Assembly (NCBI GenBank): GCA_022394755.1
Contig: JAGFCA010000098.1
Coordinates: forward strand, 1-59,083
Direction of reading: 5' to 3'
DNA length: 59,083 nt
Source: Candidatus Poribacteria bacterium
GTDB lineage: Bacteria > Poribacteria > WGA-4E > WGA-3G
Under the pieces are notes generated by a model. That model searched no databases and had not been told where the DNA came from. It saw nothing but the letters and a program-made list of their open reading frames with translations. Below, piece after piece: positions 43,215 through 52,908 of the stretch; the stretch's first letter is position 1, and each line of letters starts with the position of its first letter. The position numbers and the translations under genes were made by a program.

Positions 43215-44936
43215 ATGGAATTCCTTCAACCAATTCTTGGAATATTTCCAGCAATTAAAGGTGTACTACTCGCGATTATTCCACTTGGGTTTCTTATTTT
43301 TATTCATGAACTGGGACATTTTCTTGCAGCAAAACGTTGTGGTGTAAAAGTTAATACCTTTTCACTCGGTTTTGGACCGAAAATTATAGGATTTGAACGG
43401 GGTGGTACGGATTATCGCCTCTCTCTATTACCTTTCGGCGGATATGTACAGATGGAAGGTGAAACTCCCGGAGAACAAACAGGAGCAGAGGATGAGTTCG
43501 CAAGTGCTTCTGTTGGCAGTCGAGCCTTCATTGTTATTGCCGGTCCCTTAGTTAATCTGTTATTCGGTATTTTAGCATATTGGTTTGTCTTTGGTATTGG
43601 ACTTGATTATAATTCCGCTGAATTGGTTAAAGGACTAACAGGGGCAACTTTAGTAGATAAGCAAAGTGAAGAACAGGTAAATCAGCAGGTTGAAAATCAG
43701 GAAGAAGTTCAGATCGGATGGATGGCAGAAGACAGTCCAGCGGTTGCTGGTGGTCTGTTGTCTGGGGATGTGGTCGTTTCTATTAATGGTGAAGATGTAA
43801 ACAGTTGGACAACCCTTACAACGATAATATACACAAGTCCAGAGAAAGAATTGGAATTTATCGTCGATCGGAACGGCACCCAAAAAACGCTGACAATTGT
43901 GCCCAAGGTTGATAAGAGTCCTCGCGGTGATATTGGAAAGATTAGTGTTAGCAAAACAAGAGATGTAATTGTTAACCAAGTTGAGGAAAACAGTTTTGCA
44001 GCGAATGCTGGTCTCAAGGTTGGGGACCAAATTGATACCATTAATGGTGAAAAAATATACGACGTGCCATATTTTGAACCAACTATATGGGATCCTGGTT
44101 TAGAGTGGTTAGGGATGAAATATCAATCACTTTATCAAAATATAGATGAAAAAGATCATATACAACTCGGAATCATCAGGAATGGAGAGAGGATAACAGT
44201 ACAATTTCCTCTTGAATGGCAAATTAAAGTCCGGGTTCAAAAAGGTAGCACAGCAGATAAGGCAGGGATTATAGATGGAGATGTAATTGCCAGTGTTAAT
44301 GGCGAGGAAGTTGATAGTCATTCGCTTTATACTTTCACTCAATCAACTCCAAATTATGTTTTTGACCTTGGTCTTCTGCGGAATGGCACCCCAACAACAG
44401 TAACAATTAATCCAGAAGAATATTCAAATAAGGATTTAAAGACCTCTTTCTTTGGTATTGTATGGACGACATATTTGAGTGGTATGAAACTTTCACCCCT
44501 ACAAATGCCGTTACCTAAGTATAACATGATTGAAGCAGCAGGAATGGGATTACATACTACTTGGTTGACATTTACTTCCGTTTCCAATTTACTGAAAAAA
44601 TTAATCTCAGGTCAAGTCTCTCCTAAGTTTCTTTCCGGTCCACTTGGCATTGGTACAATGACAAGTGAAATGTTTGATAGAAGGATCGGTATGGCGAGTA
44701 TACTTTTCTTTGTTGGATTCATTAGCATTAATCTCTGTATTGTGAACCTATTACCTATTCCAATTGCTGATGGTGGACAATTACTGTTTTTTGCTATGGA
44801 AAAAATCAGAGGACGGTCATTACCACAGAAAGCACAAGCTATTATTCAACAGATTAGTATAGGTCTACTTCTCGCTTTATTCATATATATTACTTGGTAC
44901 GATATTCTATCATTAATTGATAGAATTAGTGGGTGA
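43215..44936 (+). CDS. rseP: RIP metalloprotease RseP with extra PDZ domains
   Basis: 573 residues against about 450 for E. coli. It is an inner-membrane site-2 protease that cleaves anti-sigma factors and signal-peptide remnants. HELGH is at 31-35 and the second active-site motif NLLPIPIADGG at about 511-521. Between them lie three PDZ-like units: about 160-232 (GWMAEDSPAVAGGLLSGD), 250-330 (VEENSFAANAGLKVGD) and 340-400 (VQKGSTADKAGIIDGD). Most homologues have two. GGAGATAAA precedes the ATG. The final TGA overlaps a GTG of the next gene. Confidence 0.93.
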   Translation: MEFLQPILGIFPAIKGVLLAIIPLGFLIFIHELGHFLAAKRCGVKVNTFSLGFGPKIIGFERGGTDYRLSLLPFGGYVQMEGETPGEQTGAEDEFASASVGSRAFIVIAGPLVNLLFGILAYWFVFGIGLDYNSAELVKGLTGATLVDKQSEEQVNQQVENQEEVQIGWMAEDSPAVAGGLLSGDVVVSINGEDVNSWTTLTTIIYTSPEKELEFIVDRNGTQKTLTIVPKVDKSPRGDIGKISVSKTRDVIVNQVEENSFAANAGLKVGDQIDTINGEKIYDVPYFEPTIWDPGLEWLGMKYQSLYQNIDEKDHIQLGIIRNGERITVQFPLEWQIKVRVQKGSTADKAGIIDGDVIASVNGEEVDSHSLYTFTQSTPNYVFDLGLLRNGTPTTVTINPEEYSNKDLKTSFFGIVWTTYLSGMKLSPLQMPLPKYNMIEAAGMGLHTTWLTFTSVSNLLKKLISGQVSPKFLSGPLGIGTMTSEMFDRRIGMASILFFVGFISINLCIVNLLPIPIADGGQLLFFAMEKIRGRSLPQKAQAIIQQISIGLLLALFIYITWYDILSLIDRISG

Positions 44937-44956
44937 TATATCAGCAAGGTTTGATA

Positions 44957-45664
44957 ATGGGAATGGATAATTTAAAAGAAGAATATCTTCAACTCGTTAC
45001 ACTTGTGAGGGAACACGTGGCAGAGCAACTTGAATTAGGTCTTAGCGAAGCGGAGATAAAGCAATCTGACCGAGAATCAGGATTGACAAGGTTGGACTTG
45101 CCAACCTTGGATGCTGATGCACAGGTATGTACAAAATGTGGTTTGCACGAAGGGAGAACTAACGTAGTCTTTGGCGTTGGAAACCCGAATGCAGCGTTGA
45201 TGTTTGTTGGAGAAGCACCTGGGGCAGATGAAGATAAGCAAGGCGAACCTTTTGTTGGTAGAGCAGGGAAATTGTTGACAAAAATAATTGAAGATGGGAT
45301 GAAACTAAAACGTGAAGATGTATATATCGCTAACGTTCTGAAATGTCGTCCTCCCGGCAACAGAAATCCTGAACCAGACGAAGTTGAAACATGTAGTCCA
45401 TATCTTATTCGACAGATTGAATTGATCCAACCGAAAGTTATGGTTGCACTTGGTAGTTTCGCAGCTAAAACATTATTAAATACAACCACGAATATATCTG
45501 CTCTACGAGGAAAACTACATCCATACACGTTGTCTGATACCATTGAGAATCCACCAAAAGTAATGCCTACCTATCATCCAGCATATCTTTTACGTAATCC
45601 AAATGCTAAAAGGGATGTCTGGGAAGATATGAAAATAGTTCTTGAGTGTTTATCAAACGGATAG
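44957..45664 (+). CDS. family 4 uracil-DNA glycosylase
   Basis: About 235 residues. It removes uracil from DNA and carries a [4Fe-4S] cluster. The cluster cysteines are CTKC, the Cys of [11 protein letters not shown] and that of VETCSPYL. Motif A is [23 protein letters not shown], and the C-terminal [13 protein letters not shown] supplies the conserved His. The N-terminal 60 residues are helical and variable. Start options are the ATG at 44957 (AAGG upstream) or a GTG at 44933 that overlaps the rseP stop. Confidence 0.93.
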   Translation: MGMDNLKEEYLQLVTLVREHVAEQLELGLSEAEIKQSDRESGLTRLDLPTLDADAQVCTKCGLHEGRTNVVFGVGNPNAALMFVGEAPGADEDKQGEPFVGRAGKLLTKIIEDGMKLKREDVYIANVLKCRPPGNRNPEPDEVETCSPYLIRQIELIQPKVMVALGSFAAKTLLNTTTNISALRGKLHPYTLSDTIENPPKVMPTYHPAYLLRNPNAKRDVWEDMKIVLECLSNG

Positions 45665-45794
45665 TCCGTTTTTGTTCCGGAATTGACCATCAATCATAAA
45701 GAACATTGGTTGAGAGTTTGTATTAATAGACTTTGTGCCTTTGTCTGTTTTCTGCCTACGTATTAATCTTACCAGCTAATTGGGTATTCTACCA

Positions 45795-48305
45795 ATGAGT
45801 TACGCTAACGTCGCTTTTCCAATTGCAGTGAATCAGTTGTTTACATACTCTGTTCCAGAACATCTTGATTCTGTTGTGCAGCCAGGTGTCCGTATATTAG
45901 CTTCATTTCATGAAGGAAGTAAGGAAGGCGTTGTTATCGAACGGACAGATGAAACTGACTTGTCCTCAGAAAAAGTTAAGAATATCTCAGATTGTCTTGA
46001 TGATGTCCCTACCTTTTCACCTGAAATCCTTGAGCTTACCAAATGGATGTCGGACTATTACCTAACTTCTTGGGGTAATGCTCTTTTCTGCGCGGTACCT
46101 GCATCTATACGTAACCAGAAAAAACAAAGAGTACATCTCCGTTCAGAATATACACCACCGATTGACAAAATACAAAAGGAAATTGTTGCTTTATTGGAAG
46201 CAGAAGGGGATCTAACTCCAACGCAAATTGTTCGTCGAATGGGAATTAGTAACTCAAACCTCCGACCAAAAATAAGAGCTCTTAGACAGAAAGGGGTTGT
46301 GGATGTACTTATTACCCATAAACCCAAAGCAACGGCACAGTATACCTCAGTAGCATCATTAGTCCTACCACAAGAAGAAATACAGGCAGAAATTGACAAA
46401 TTGACCTCTGACGATGATGGTTATGGAAATCAGACAGATATTAAAAATAAGAATGTCCCACACGCTGCCTCTCTAAAACATGCTGGGATACTCCAAAACC
46501 TACTTGATGTAGATAAACCCATTGCCACTAAAGAATTGACAAAACAATTCAATACCAGTCTGTCCTTGCTTCGAACTCTTGAAAGACGTGGTTTTATACA
46601 GATTACAAAGGCATCTTCTGTACGTAATCCGTTGAGTGCACAACCTGTTACTCCAACAGACCCAATTACATTAAATTCTACACAATTAGCAGCATACACA
46701 GAAATACAGAATCAACTTCAATCTGAAAACCAAGTTACATTTTTATTACACGGTGTAACCGGTAGTGGTAAGACTGAAGTCTATATGCAGGCAATTGCCC
46801 CAATTCTTGAAAAAGGCAAATCGGTAATTGTCCTTGTACCAGAAATATCACTTACACCACAGACAGCATCGCGTTTTATTGGTAGGTTCGGTGACCGGGT
46901 TGCTATCCTTCACAGTAGTCTCAGTGAAGGCGAACGTTATGATCAATGGCATCGTATACAGAAGGGTGATGCAAGCATCGTGATTGGACCCCGGTCTGCG
47001 GTTTTTGCACCTGTCAATGAGCTCGGGCTGCTAATCATTGACGAAGAACATTCAGATTCCTATAAATCAGATACAAACCCTCGATATCACGCAAGGGAAG
47101 TTGCCATGAAACGCACACACTTGGCTAATTGTGCATTAGTGTTAGGTAGTGCTACTCCATCCCTTGAGAGTTTTTACAATTCTCATAATGGATCCTATAA
47201 ACTACTTAGCATGCCGACACGGGTTTTGGATAGAAAAATGCCTACTGTACATATTGTTGATATGCGTAAGGAATTGGAATCAGGAAACCGTACTATCTTC
47301 TCTACACATCTAAGAGACGCTATTACGGAACGGTTAGAAAAACAGGAACAGATTATACTTTTTCTCAACAGACGGGGTTATTCCACCTACGTTTTCTGTC
47401 GAACATGCGGGTATGTTGAGAGATGTACAAATTGTTCGATTTCACTTACCTATCACCTGGATACAAAAAAGTTAGTGTGTCATCATTGTGGACATAAGCG
47501 TGATACACATTCATCATGTCCTGACTGTAACAGTACAGCAATAGATTATTTCGGACGAAAGGGGTTCGGAACTGAATCTGTTGAACAAGAAATAATAAAA
47601 GCGTTTCCAGATGCAAGAGTCCAGAGATTTGATGCCGATACAACGACACGAAAAGATTCACATCACAAGATTTTGACTGCATTCCAAAATCAGGAAATTG
47701 ATATTTTGATTGGTACCCAGATGGTTTCTAAAGGATTAGATTTTCCGAATGTAACGCTTGTAGGTGTTATTGTAGCTGACACAGCATTGAATCTACCTGA
47801 TTTTAGAGCAGGTGAACAGACCTTTAGTTTACTGACACAAGTTGCGGGTCGCTCAGGACGGGCTGATGCTGAAGGAGAAGTGATTATTCAAACATATATG
47901 CCAGAACATTATTGTATCTTAGCCGCGCAAAATCATGATTACATCAACTTCTATGACCAAGAAGTTGAATCGCGTAGATCATTGCAATATCCACCATTCT
48001 CACATGTTGCCACGCTACTTCTTCGGGGAAAAGATGAAAAGGAGGTAATTGAGGCTGCACACACAGTTAATACCCATCTCCAAATATGGAAAACAGAGAA
48101 ATTTCCAGAGGTAGATATTTTAGGTCCAGCACCTGCTCCACTCTCTAAAATTGAAGGGAAGTTTCGATGGCACTTCCTACTGAAAAGTAAGGAAGTAGAG
48201 AAAATATGTGGAATATTTCAACTGTTAACAGATGATCTGCCACCACAAATAAGAGCAACGGCTATTGAATTTATTATTGATATTGACCCAACGAATACTT
48301 TGTAA
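45795..48305 (+). CDS. priA: primosomal protein N' (PriA helicase)
   Basis: About 836 residues. PriA restarts collapsed forks by 3'-5' helicase action and loading of the replisome. The N-terminal 3'-DNA-binding domain (YANVAFPIAVNQLFTYSVP) is followed by a winged helix, Walker A GVTGSGKTE (about 320), DEEH (IDEEHSDSYKSD) and a zinc-binding strand region. That region has CRTCGYVERCTNCS, CHHCG and CPDCNS, then the helicase C-domain GTQMVSKGLDFPNVTLVGV and AGRSGRADAEG. The ATG at 45795 is preferred over an upstream TTG at 45780; neither has a clear Shine-Dalgarno. Confidence 0.96.
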   Translation: MSYANVAFPIAVNQLFTYSVPEHLDSVVQPGVRILASFHEGSKEGVVIERTDETDLSSEKVKNISDCLDDVPTFSPEILELTKWMSDYYLTSWGNALFCAVPASIRNQKKQRVHLRSEYTPPIDKIQKEIVALLEAEGDLTPTQIVRRMGISNSNLRPKIRALRQKGVVDVLITHKPKATAQYTSVASLVLPQEEIQAEIDKLTSDDDGYGNQTDIKNKNVPHAASLKHAGILQNLLDVDKPIATKELTKQFNTSLSLLRTLERRGFIQITKASSVRNPLSAQPVTPTDPITLNSTQLAAYTEIQNQLQSENQVTFLLHGVTGSGKTEVYMQAIAPILEKGKSVIVLVPEISLTPQTASRFIGRFGDRVAILHSSLSEGERYDQWHRIQKGDASIVIGPRSAVFAPVNELGLLIIDEEHSDSYKSDTNPRYHAREVAMKRTHLANCALVLGSATPSLESFYNSHNGSYKLLSMPTRVLDRKMPTVHIVDMRKELESGNRTIFSTHLRDAITERLEKQEQIILFLNRRGYSTYVFCRTCGYVERCTNCSISLTYHLDTKKLVCHHCGHKRDTHSSCPDCNSTAIDYFGRKGFGTESVEQEIIKAFPDARVQRFDADTTTRKDSHHKILTAFQNQEIDILIGTQMVSKGLDFPNVTLVGVIVADTALNLPDFRAGEQTFSLLTQVAGRSGRADAEGEVIIQTYMPEHYCILAAQNHDYINFYDQEVESRRSLQYPPFSHVATLLLRGKDEKEVIEAAHTVNTHLQIWKTEKFPEVDILGPAPAPLSKIEGKFRWHFLLKSKEVEKICGIFQLLTDDLPPQIRATAIEFIIDIDPTNTL

Positions 48306-48380
48306 TATTATAAACGTTAGTGCTGGGTGAAATGGATACCCCAGTAGAGTACTCACATAGATTAAAGGAATTAATTATTT

Positions 48381-49331
48381 ATGGGCAACCGGATATTTGA
48401 AAAACTTGATAATGCTGATAAGATTGAACAGAGTCCTATTTTGGTTTTCGCTGCAGATCCACTCGCTTCTGCTGGAATAAAGGGACTTGGACAAGTTCAA
48501 CACCCTAAACCACATTACCGTACACATGGGGAGTTTTTACAACTACAACGCGATCTTGTTGAGGATGGGTTACTTGATGGACTTTTGATGACACCTGCGG
48601 ATGCGGAAATTCTTGCACTTGATGAAAATCTCTTTGAGAATACACCTATCACTCCAATTGTTAGAATGAATTCAGAAACAGCTATTTGGAATCCGCGATT
48701 TGGTGTTTACACTTCTCGACCATCAATGCCTTTCCAAACAGTTTTTCCCGAAGATATGCAACGTTATTGTGAGAATCTTGTTGGTCCAGCATTGGACTGT
48801 CGCGTAAATCTCGGATTATATTCAATCACTCTCAATAACGATCCTATTGTTGATGAAAGAATGTTGCAAGCCTATGTTCAATTTGCACATGTAGTTGGGG
48901 AAATTGAAGGATTTGATCATCTATTAGAGGTGTTCTTACCCAATGTCAAACTTCCCGGCATGGATGAAGAAAAACGGGGAATGTATGTGGCAGATTCTAT
49001 CGTTCGTACGATGAGCTATCTCCGTAAACATCAGCGACCACGTTTTATTAAGACTGCATACACCACAGCAGATGTATGGAAAGAGTTGTGTCAATTTGAT
49101 GAAACGCTGGTGATTGGTGCATTGGGTGGTCCTCGTGAAAATGCACGTAGTACACTTGTGCTTGCTCATAACGTTGTTCAAAATGGTGGCCTTGCAATCT
49201 TGTTTGGTAGGACGATTTTTGGAGAAGATAATCCAATAAAATTTGTTCAATGTCTACGTCGTGTGCTTGATGGTGAACTTGATCCGCAAACAGCACATGC
49301 GGAATATCAAAAACTACTACGCACAAGCTGA
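48381..49331 (+). CDS. class I aldolase-like TIM-barrel protein (DhnA/LacD type)
   Basis: 316 residues. The pattern fits DeoC/LacD-type class I aldolases: LDGLLMTPADAEIL near the start, LEVFLPNVKLPGMDEEKRG in the middle, a candidate Schiff-base Lys in RPRFIKTAYTT, and the phosphate-binding loops VIGALGGPREN and GLAILFGRTIFG near the end. It would cleave or form a sugar-phosphate C-C bond; the substrate is not visible. There is a strong terminator 29 bases after the stop. It is probably transcribed separately from priA. Confidence 0.65.
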   Translation: MGNRIFEKLDNADKIEQSPILVFAADPLASAGIKGLGQVQHPKPHYRTHGEFLQLQRDLVEDGLLDGLLMTPADAEILALDENLFENTPITPIVRMNSETAIWNPRFGVYTSRPSMPFQTVFPEDMQRYCENLVGPALDCRVNLGLYSITLNNDPIVDERMLQAYVQFAHVVGEIEGFDHLLEVFLPNVKLPGMDEEKRGMYVADSIVRTMSYLRKHQRPRFIKTAYTTADVWKELCQFDETLVIGALGGPRENARSTLVLAHNVVQNGGLAILFGRTIFGEDNPIKFVQCLRRVLDGELDPQTAHAEYQKLLRTS

Positions 49332-49359
49332 TAGTATGTAAAACTGTAGAATGGTTTTT

Positions 49360-49408
49360 GGCGGGTTACAAGGCAATATTTCATTGTCGTACCCGCCTAT
49401 TTTATTTT
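49360..49408 (+). terminator. strong hairpin terminator
   Basis: GGCGGGT (49360-49366) pairs with ACCCGCC (49391-49397), with an inner GCAAT/ATTG stem, followed by TATTTTATTTT. It ends the aldolase-like gene, 17 bases before the ATP-grasp ATG. Confidence 0.85.
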
Positions 49409-49424
49409 GGTTAAACATTGCTAT

Positions 49425-50687
49425 ATGTCACAGAAAACTGTATCCAAACCCAGAGTTCTTCTCCTTTTACCTACACGGACATACCGAGCAACAGACTTTC
49501 TTGATGCAGCATTAAGACTTGATGTGGAAGTTGTCGTGGCATCGGAAGAACCATCAACTACAAAAGATCTGTCACCTCGAGATACTTTAGTTCTGGATTT
49601 TCAAGATCCAACTATCGGAACGCAATCTATTCAAGAATACGCAGACACCCATCCGATTGCAGCAATAATTGGTGTTGATGACGATACTACCATGCTTGCA
49701 ACCACAGCATCCGCTGCACTCGGTCTCCCACATAATCCAATTTCATCTGCATTAGCAACTCGTAATAAATTTCTGTTAAGACAAACCCTTGATGATGAAG
49801 GGGTTTCTGTACCGAATTACAAACGACTATTGATTGATGATGATCCAGAACAAAATAGTCAACTGATTAACTATCCTTGTATATTAAAACCGTTGTCTTT
49901 GTCTGCAAGTCGTGGTGTAATTCGAGCAGATACTCCGAACCAATTTGTAACTGCATTTCAGCGTATAACTACACTTCTCAACATTGTGAAGGAGTCAAGA
50001 GGGACTGATGACAATGAAGATCCGTATCAATATATTCTTGTAGAAGATTATATTCCTGGCATTGAGATAGCATTAGAAGGTATCCTTATTTCAGGTGAAT
50101 TGAAAACATTGGCTCTATTTGATAAACCGGATCCGCTTGAAGGTCCTTTTTTCGAGGAAACCTTGTATATTACGCCTTCTCGATTACCTGATAATATAAA
50201 AGAAGAAATCCATAAAGCATCTGCGGAAGCTGCCACAGCGTTAGGACTTCGACACGGACCTATTCATGCTGAATTACGGTATAACGAAAACGGAGCTCAT
50301 CTAATTGAAATAGCTGCACGGACAATTGGTGGACTCTGTTCACGTACATTGAAATTCGGTACGGGTATATCACTTGAGGAATTGGTTATACGACATGCCA
50401 TTGGAGACTCTGTTGAATCGTTTTCTCGTGAGAATCAAGCCGCAGGGGTGATGATGATTCCTGTACCGAAAGCAGGGATTTTGGGCGAAGTACGCGGAAA
50501 AAACGAAGCACGTAAGGTTGAGAATATTGAGGAAGTCAATATTACAATATCGGTTGGGGCAGACATAGTCCCGTTGCCGGAGGGTGACAAGTATCTCGGT
50601 TTTATCTTTGCTCGTGCCGAAACACCTAAGGTCGTTGAAGAATCTCTACGAAAAGCACATCAACAGTTGGATTTTGTTATTTTGTAA
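49425..50687 (+). CDS. ATP-grasp ligase (amino-acid-ligase/carnosine-synthase-like)
   Basis: 420 residues from the ATG at 49425; an upstream TTG at 49407 is less likely. The pre-ATP-grasp domain (1-100) is followed by NKFLLRQTLDDEGVSVPNY, the ATP-binding lobe YPCILKPLSLSASRGV, ILVEDYIPGIEIALEG, and the metal site HAELRYNENGAHLIEIAARTIGGLCSR. This is the layout of L-amino-acid ligases and PurT/PurK-like enzymes that couple a carboxylate with an amine at the expense of ATP. The real substrates are unknown. Convergent with trpS, only 5 bases between stops. Confidence 0.82.
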   Translation: MSQKTVSKPRVLLLLPTRTYRATDFLDAALRLDVEVVVASEEPSTTKDLSPRDTLVLDFQDPTIGTQSIQEYADTHPIAAIIGVDDDTTMLATTASAALGLPHNPISSALATRNKFLLRQTLDDEGVSVPNYKRLLIDDDPEQNSQLINYPCILKPLSLSASRGVIRADTPNQFVTAFQRITTLLNIVKESRGTDDNEDPYQYILVEDYIPGIEIALEGILISGELKTLALFDKPDPLEGPFFEETLYITPSRLPDNIKEEIHKASAEAATALGLRHGPIHAELRYNENGAHLIEIAARTIGGLCSRTLKFGTGISLEELVIRHAIGDSVESFSRENQAAGVMMIPVPKAGILGEVRGKNEARKVENIEEVNITISVGADIVPLPEGDKYLGFIFARAETPKVVEESLRKAHQQLDFVIL

Positions 50688-50692
50688 TGAGT

Positions 50693-51694
50693 TTAACGTT
50701 TTCCAGTGATGCCAACGGCTTTGCGAACTTTCCCTAAAACCCGTTTCGCGATATAACGTGCCTTTTCAGCACCTTCCTCCAATACCTGATCCAACTCTTT
50801 ACGATTTTGCATCAGCGAATCATATTGTTCCCTTTGATCAGAGAATTTAGATTCAAGCAATTCGTAAAGTTCATTTTTCATATCACCATAACCTAATCCA
50901 CCTTCAAGGTATAGTTTTCGTTTGGCTTCTACAGCATCCGCATCAGCAAAATGACGATAGATAGAAAAGATATTACATTCGTCTGGATCTTTCGGTTCTT
51001 CAGGACGTTTGGAATCAGTAACAATACGCATCACCTGTTTTCTAACTTGATTCGAAGGGGCAAAAATTGGTATAACGTTGTTATAACTTTTACTCATTTT
51101 CCGACCATCAAGTCCTGTTATAGTCATTACATCTTCACGAATTAAGGCATCAGGCACAACTAAGACTTCACGATAATTATTATTGAATGTAAGAGCAACA
51201 TCCCGTGAAATCTCCAAATGTTGTTGTTGATCAAGTCCTACAGGAACAACATTGGTATCAAAGAGCAAGATGTCTGCTGCCATCAATACAGGATACGTAA
51301 AAAGACCTGTATTAATACCTTTATCCTCTTCTCTGTCAGCTTGAACATTCTCGTCAACTAATGTTTTGTATGCATGGGCACGATTTAGTAATCCTTTAGC
51401 TGTAAAGCACGCCAGTATCCAAGACAGTTCAAATACCTCTGGAATATCCGACTGACGATAGAAGATGACATCATCAGGATTTAGACCGAGTGCCAACCAT
51501 GTGGCAGTTACCTGATAGGTTAAATCTTCTAATTCTTTTTTCTTTTTGACAGTTGTAAGGGCATGATAGTCAGCGATAAAATAGAGTGCTTGATAATCTT
51601 TTGCGAGTTCCAGTGCCGGTTTAATCATCCCCAAGTAATTCCCAATATGAGGATGCCCAGTCGGTTTAATACCAGTTAATGCGATTTGTTTCAA
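50693..51694 (-). CDS. trpS: tryptophanyl-tRNA synthetase
   Basis: 333 residues, class I synthetase charging tRNA-Trp. The HIGH counterpart is PTGHPHIGNYLGM at the N-terminus, the KMSKS motif is GRKMSKSYNN, and QHLEISRDVALTFN (amino-acid pocket) is present. Length is typical. AAAGGAG precedes the ATG. It has its own perfect-spacing promoter. Confidence 0.96.
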   Translation of the reverse strand: MKQIALTGIKPTGHPHIGNYLGMIKPALELAKDYQALYFIADYHALTTVKKKKELEDLTYQVTATWLALGLNPDDVIFYRQSDIPEVFELSWILACFTAKGLLNRAHAYKTLVDENVQADREEDKGINTGLFTYPVLMAADILLFDTNVVPVGLDQQQHLEISRDVALTFNNNYREVLVVPDALIREDVMTITGLDGRKMSKSYNNVIPIFAPSNQVRKQVMRIVTDSKRPEEPKDPDECNIFSIYRHFADADAVEAKRKLYLEGGLGYGDMKNELYELLESKFSDQREQYDSLMQNRKELDQVLEEGAEKARYIAKRVLGKVRKAVGITGKR

Positions 51695-51721
51695 TTCTAT
51701 TCTCCTTTAAAAAACTACTCT

Positions 51722-51750
51722 ATTATATCTTGTCCAATCTATACTGTCAA
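51722..51750 (-). promoter_or_regulatory. sigma-70 promoter of trpS
   Basis: On the minus strand, TTGACA (51750-51745) and TATAAT (51727-51722) are both consensus, with a 17-base spacer, 28 bases before the trpS ATG. Confidence 0.88.
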
Positions 51751-51933
51751 TCAATCCTTATCCAGAAATTTTTTCACACGCTGTTGAAATTCAATTTCTT
51801 GACACATCACACTATCTATGGTATGTTTTCAAGGGGTCTCTAACCCATAATCTACCCATAAAATGTGTATTGAAATTACCTAACTTATTAAATTTTTATA
51901 AAAATAATAAACCGTATTATGGAAGGAATGTAA

Positions 51934-52695
51934 ATGCGACTTAAAGATAAGGTTGTTCTTATCGGTGGGGCGGGTTCAAATATGAGCCGTGCCACCGCAC
52001 TGCTATTTGCACAAGAAGGGGCAAAAATCGTTCTTGCTGCACGGACAACAGATAAAATGAAGGAAACAGCCGAACGTATTCGCACTAATAGCGAAGATGT
52101 ATTGATGCATCAGACAGATCTGACAGATGCCGAACAGGTAGACTCACTCATTGATACTGTTATAACCGAATATGGTGGTATTGATTGTTTCATTCATGCT
52201 GCAGGTGGATTTTTCTCTACCGAACATGATATCAGCTCTATGGATCCAGCTTATTGGGATGGAGCATTGCAAAACAACTTGCGGACACTTTTCAATCCTG
52301 TCCGTAGACTTGTTCCCATATTAGAGAAACAGGATGGAGGATGTATCATTACCATTTCAGCTGGTGCGAGAGTACGGCAAGATGCCAATGCCGCTTATGC
52401 AGCCGCAAAAGCAGGTATGGTAGCAACTGCGAAAAACCTTGCCAAGGAATTGTATGAAAAGAATATCCGTGTCCACGCATTATGTCCAGGGATTATATGG
52501 GATCCGTTACCCGATGGGGATATCGCCCCTGTAACACCGCAATTAGAACGGCTTGGGAATCCGATTGATGTCGCTTATGCAGCTTTATGGTTATGTTCCG
52601 ACGAAGCCGCTTGGGTAACAGGTTTGGAATTGACGGTTGATGGTGGGGATTCTCTATTTATTGATTCACCGATTCGACGAGGTGTTTTGGAATAG
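51934..52695 (+). CDS. short-chain dehydrogenase/reductase
   Basis: 253 residues of the classical SDR fold. The dinucleotide loop is GGAGSNMSRATA, slightly off the usual TGxxxGxG. FIHAAGGFF corresponds to NAG, the catalytic Ser lies in TISAGARV and the pair Tyr/Lys in YAAAKAG. A C-terminal GLELTVDGGDSLF matches the usual GxxxxVDGG end. An NAD(P)-linked oxidoreduction of an alcohol or sugar is likely; the substrate is unknown. GGAAGG precedes the ATG. Confidence 0.87.
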   Translation: MRLKDKVVLIGGAGSNMSRATALLFAQEGAKIVLAARTTDKMKETAERIRTNSEDVLMHQTDLTDAEQVDSLIDTVITEYGGIDCFIHAAGGFFSTEHDISSMDPAYWDGALQNNLRTLFNPVRRLVPILEKQDGGCIITISAGARVRQDANAAYAAAKAGMVATAKNLAKELYEKNIRVHALCPGIIWDPLPDGDIAPVTPQLERLGNPIDVAYAALWLCSDEAAWVTGLELTVDGGDSLFIDSPIRRGVLE

Positions 52696-52840
52696 AATTG
52701 TGAACTCAGGATAGGATTATAGAAGACAGAATACTTATGAAACATCGTCTTTTTTATTGATATACTCAATATGTTTTGAAACTTTATACATCTGATCATT
52801 AATCTTAATCATATTTTGATTTATAATCCTGGGTTCCTTA

Positions 52841-52900
52841 TTTTGAGTCCCGTAGGGACGGAATGTTTATAGAAACGAAATGTTCACTATTTTGAGTCCC
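52841..52900 (+). repeat. REP-like palindromic unit plus partial second unit
   Basis: TTTTGAGTCCCGTAGGGACG with the palindrome GTCCCGTAGGGAC (52847-52859) is followed by GAATGTTTATAGAAA, identical to 6-33. A partial TTTTGAGTCCCG (about 52889-52900) stops against the end of the moeB-like gene. Confidence 0.7.
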
Positions 52901-52908
52901 GACCGATT

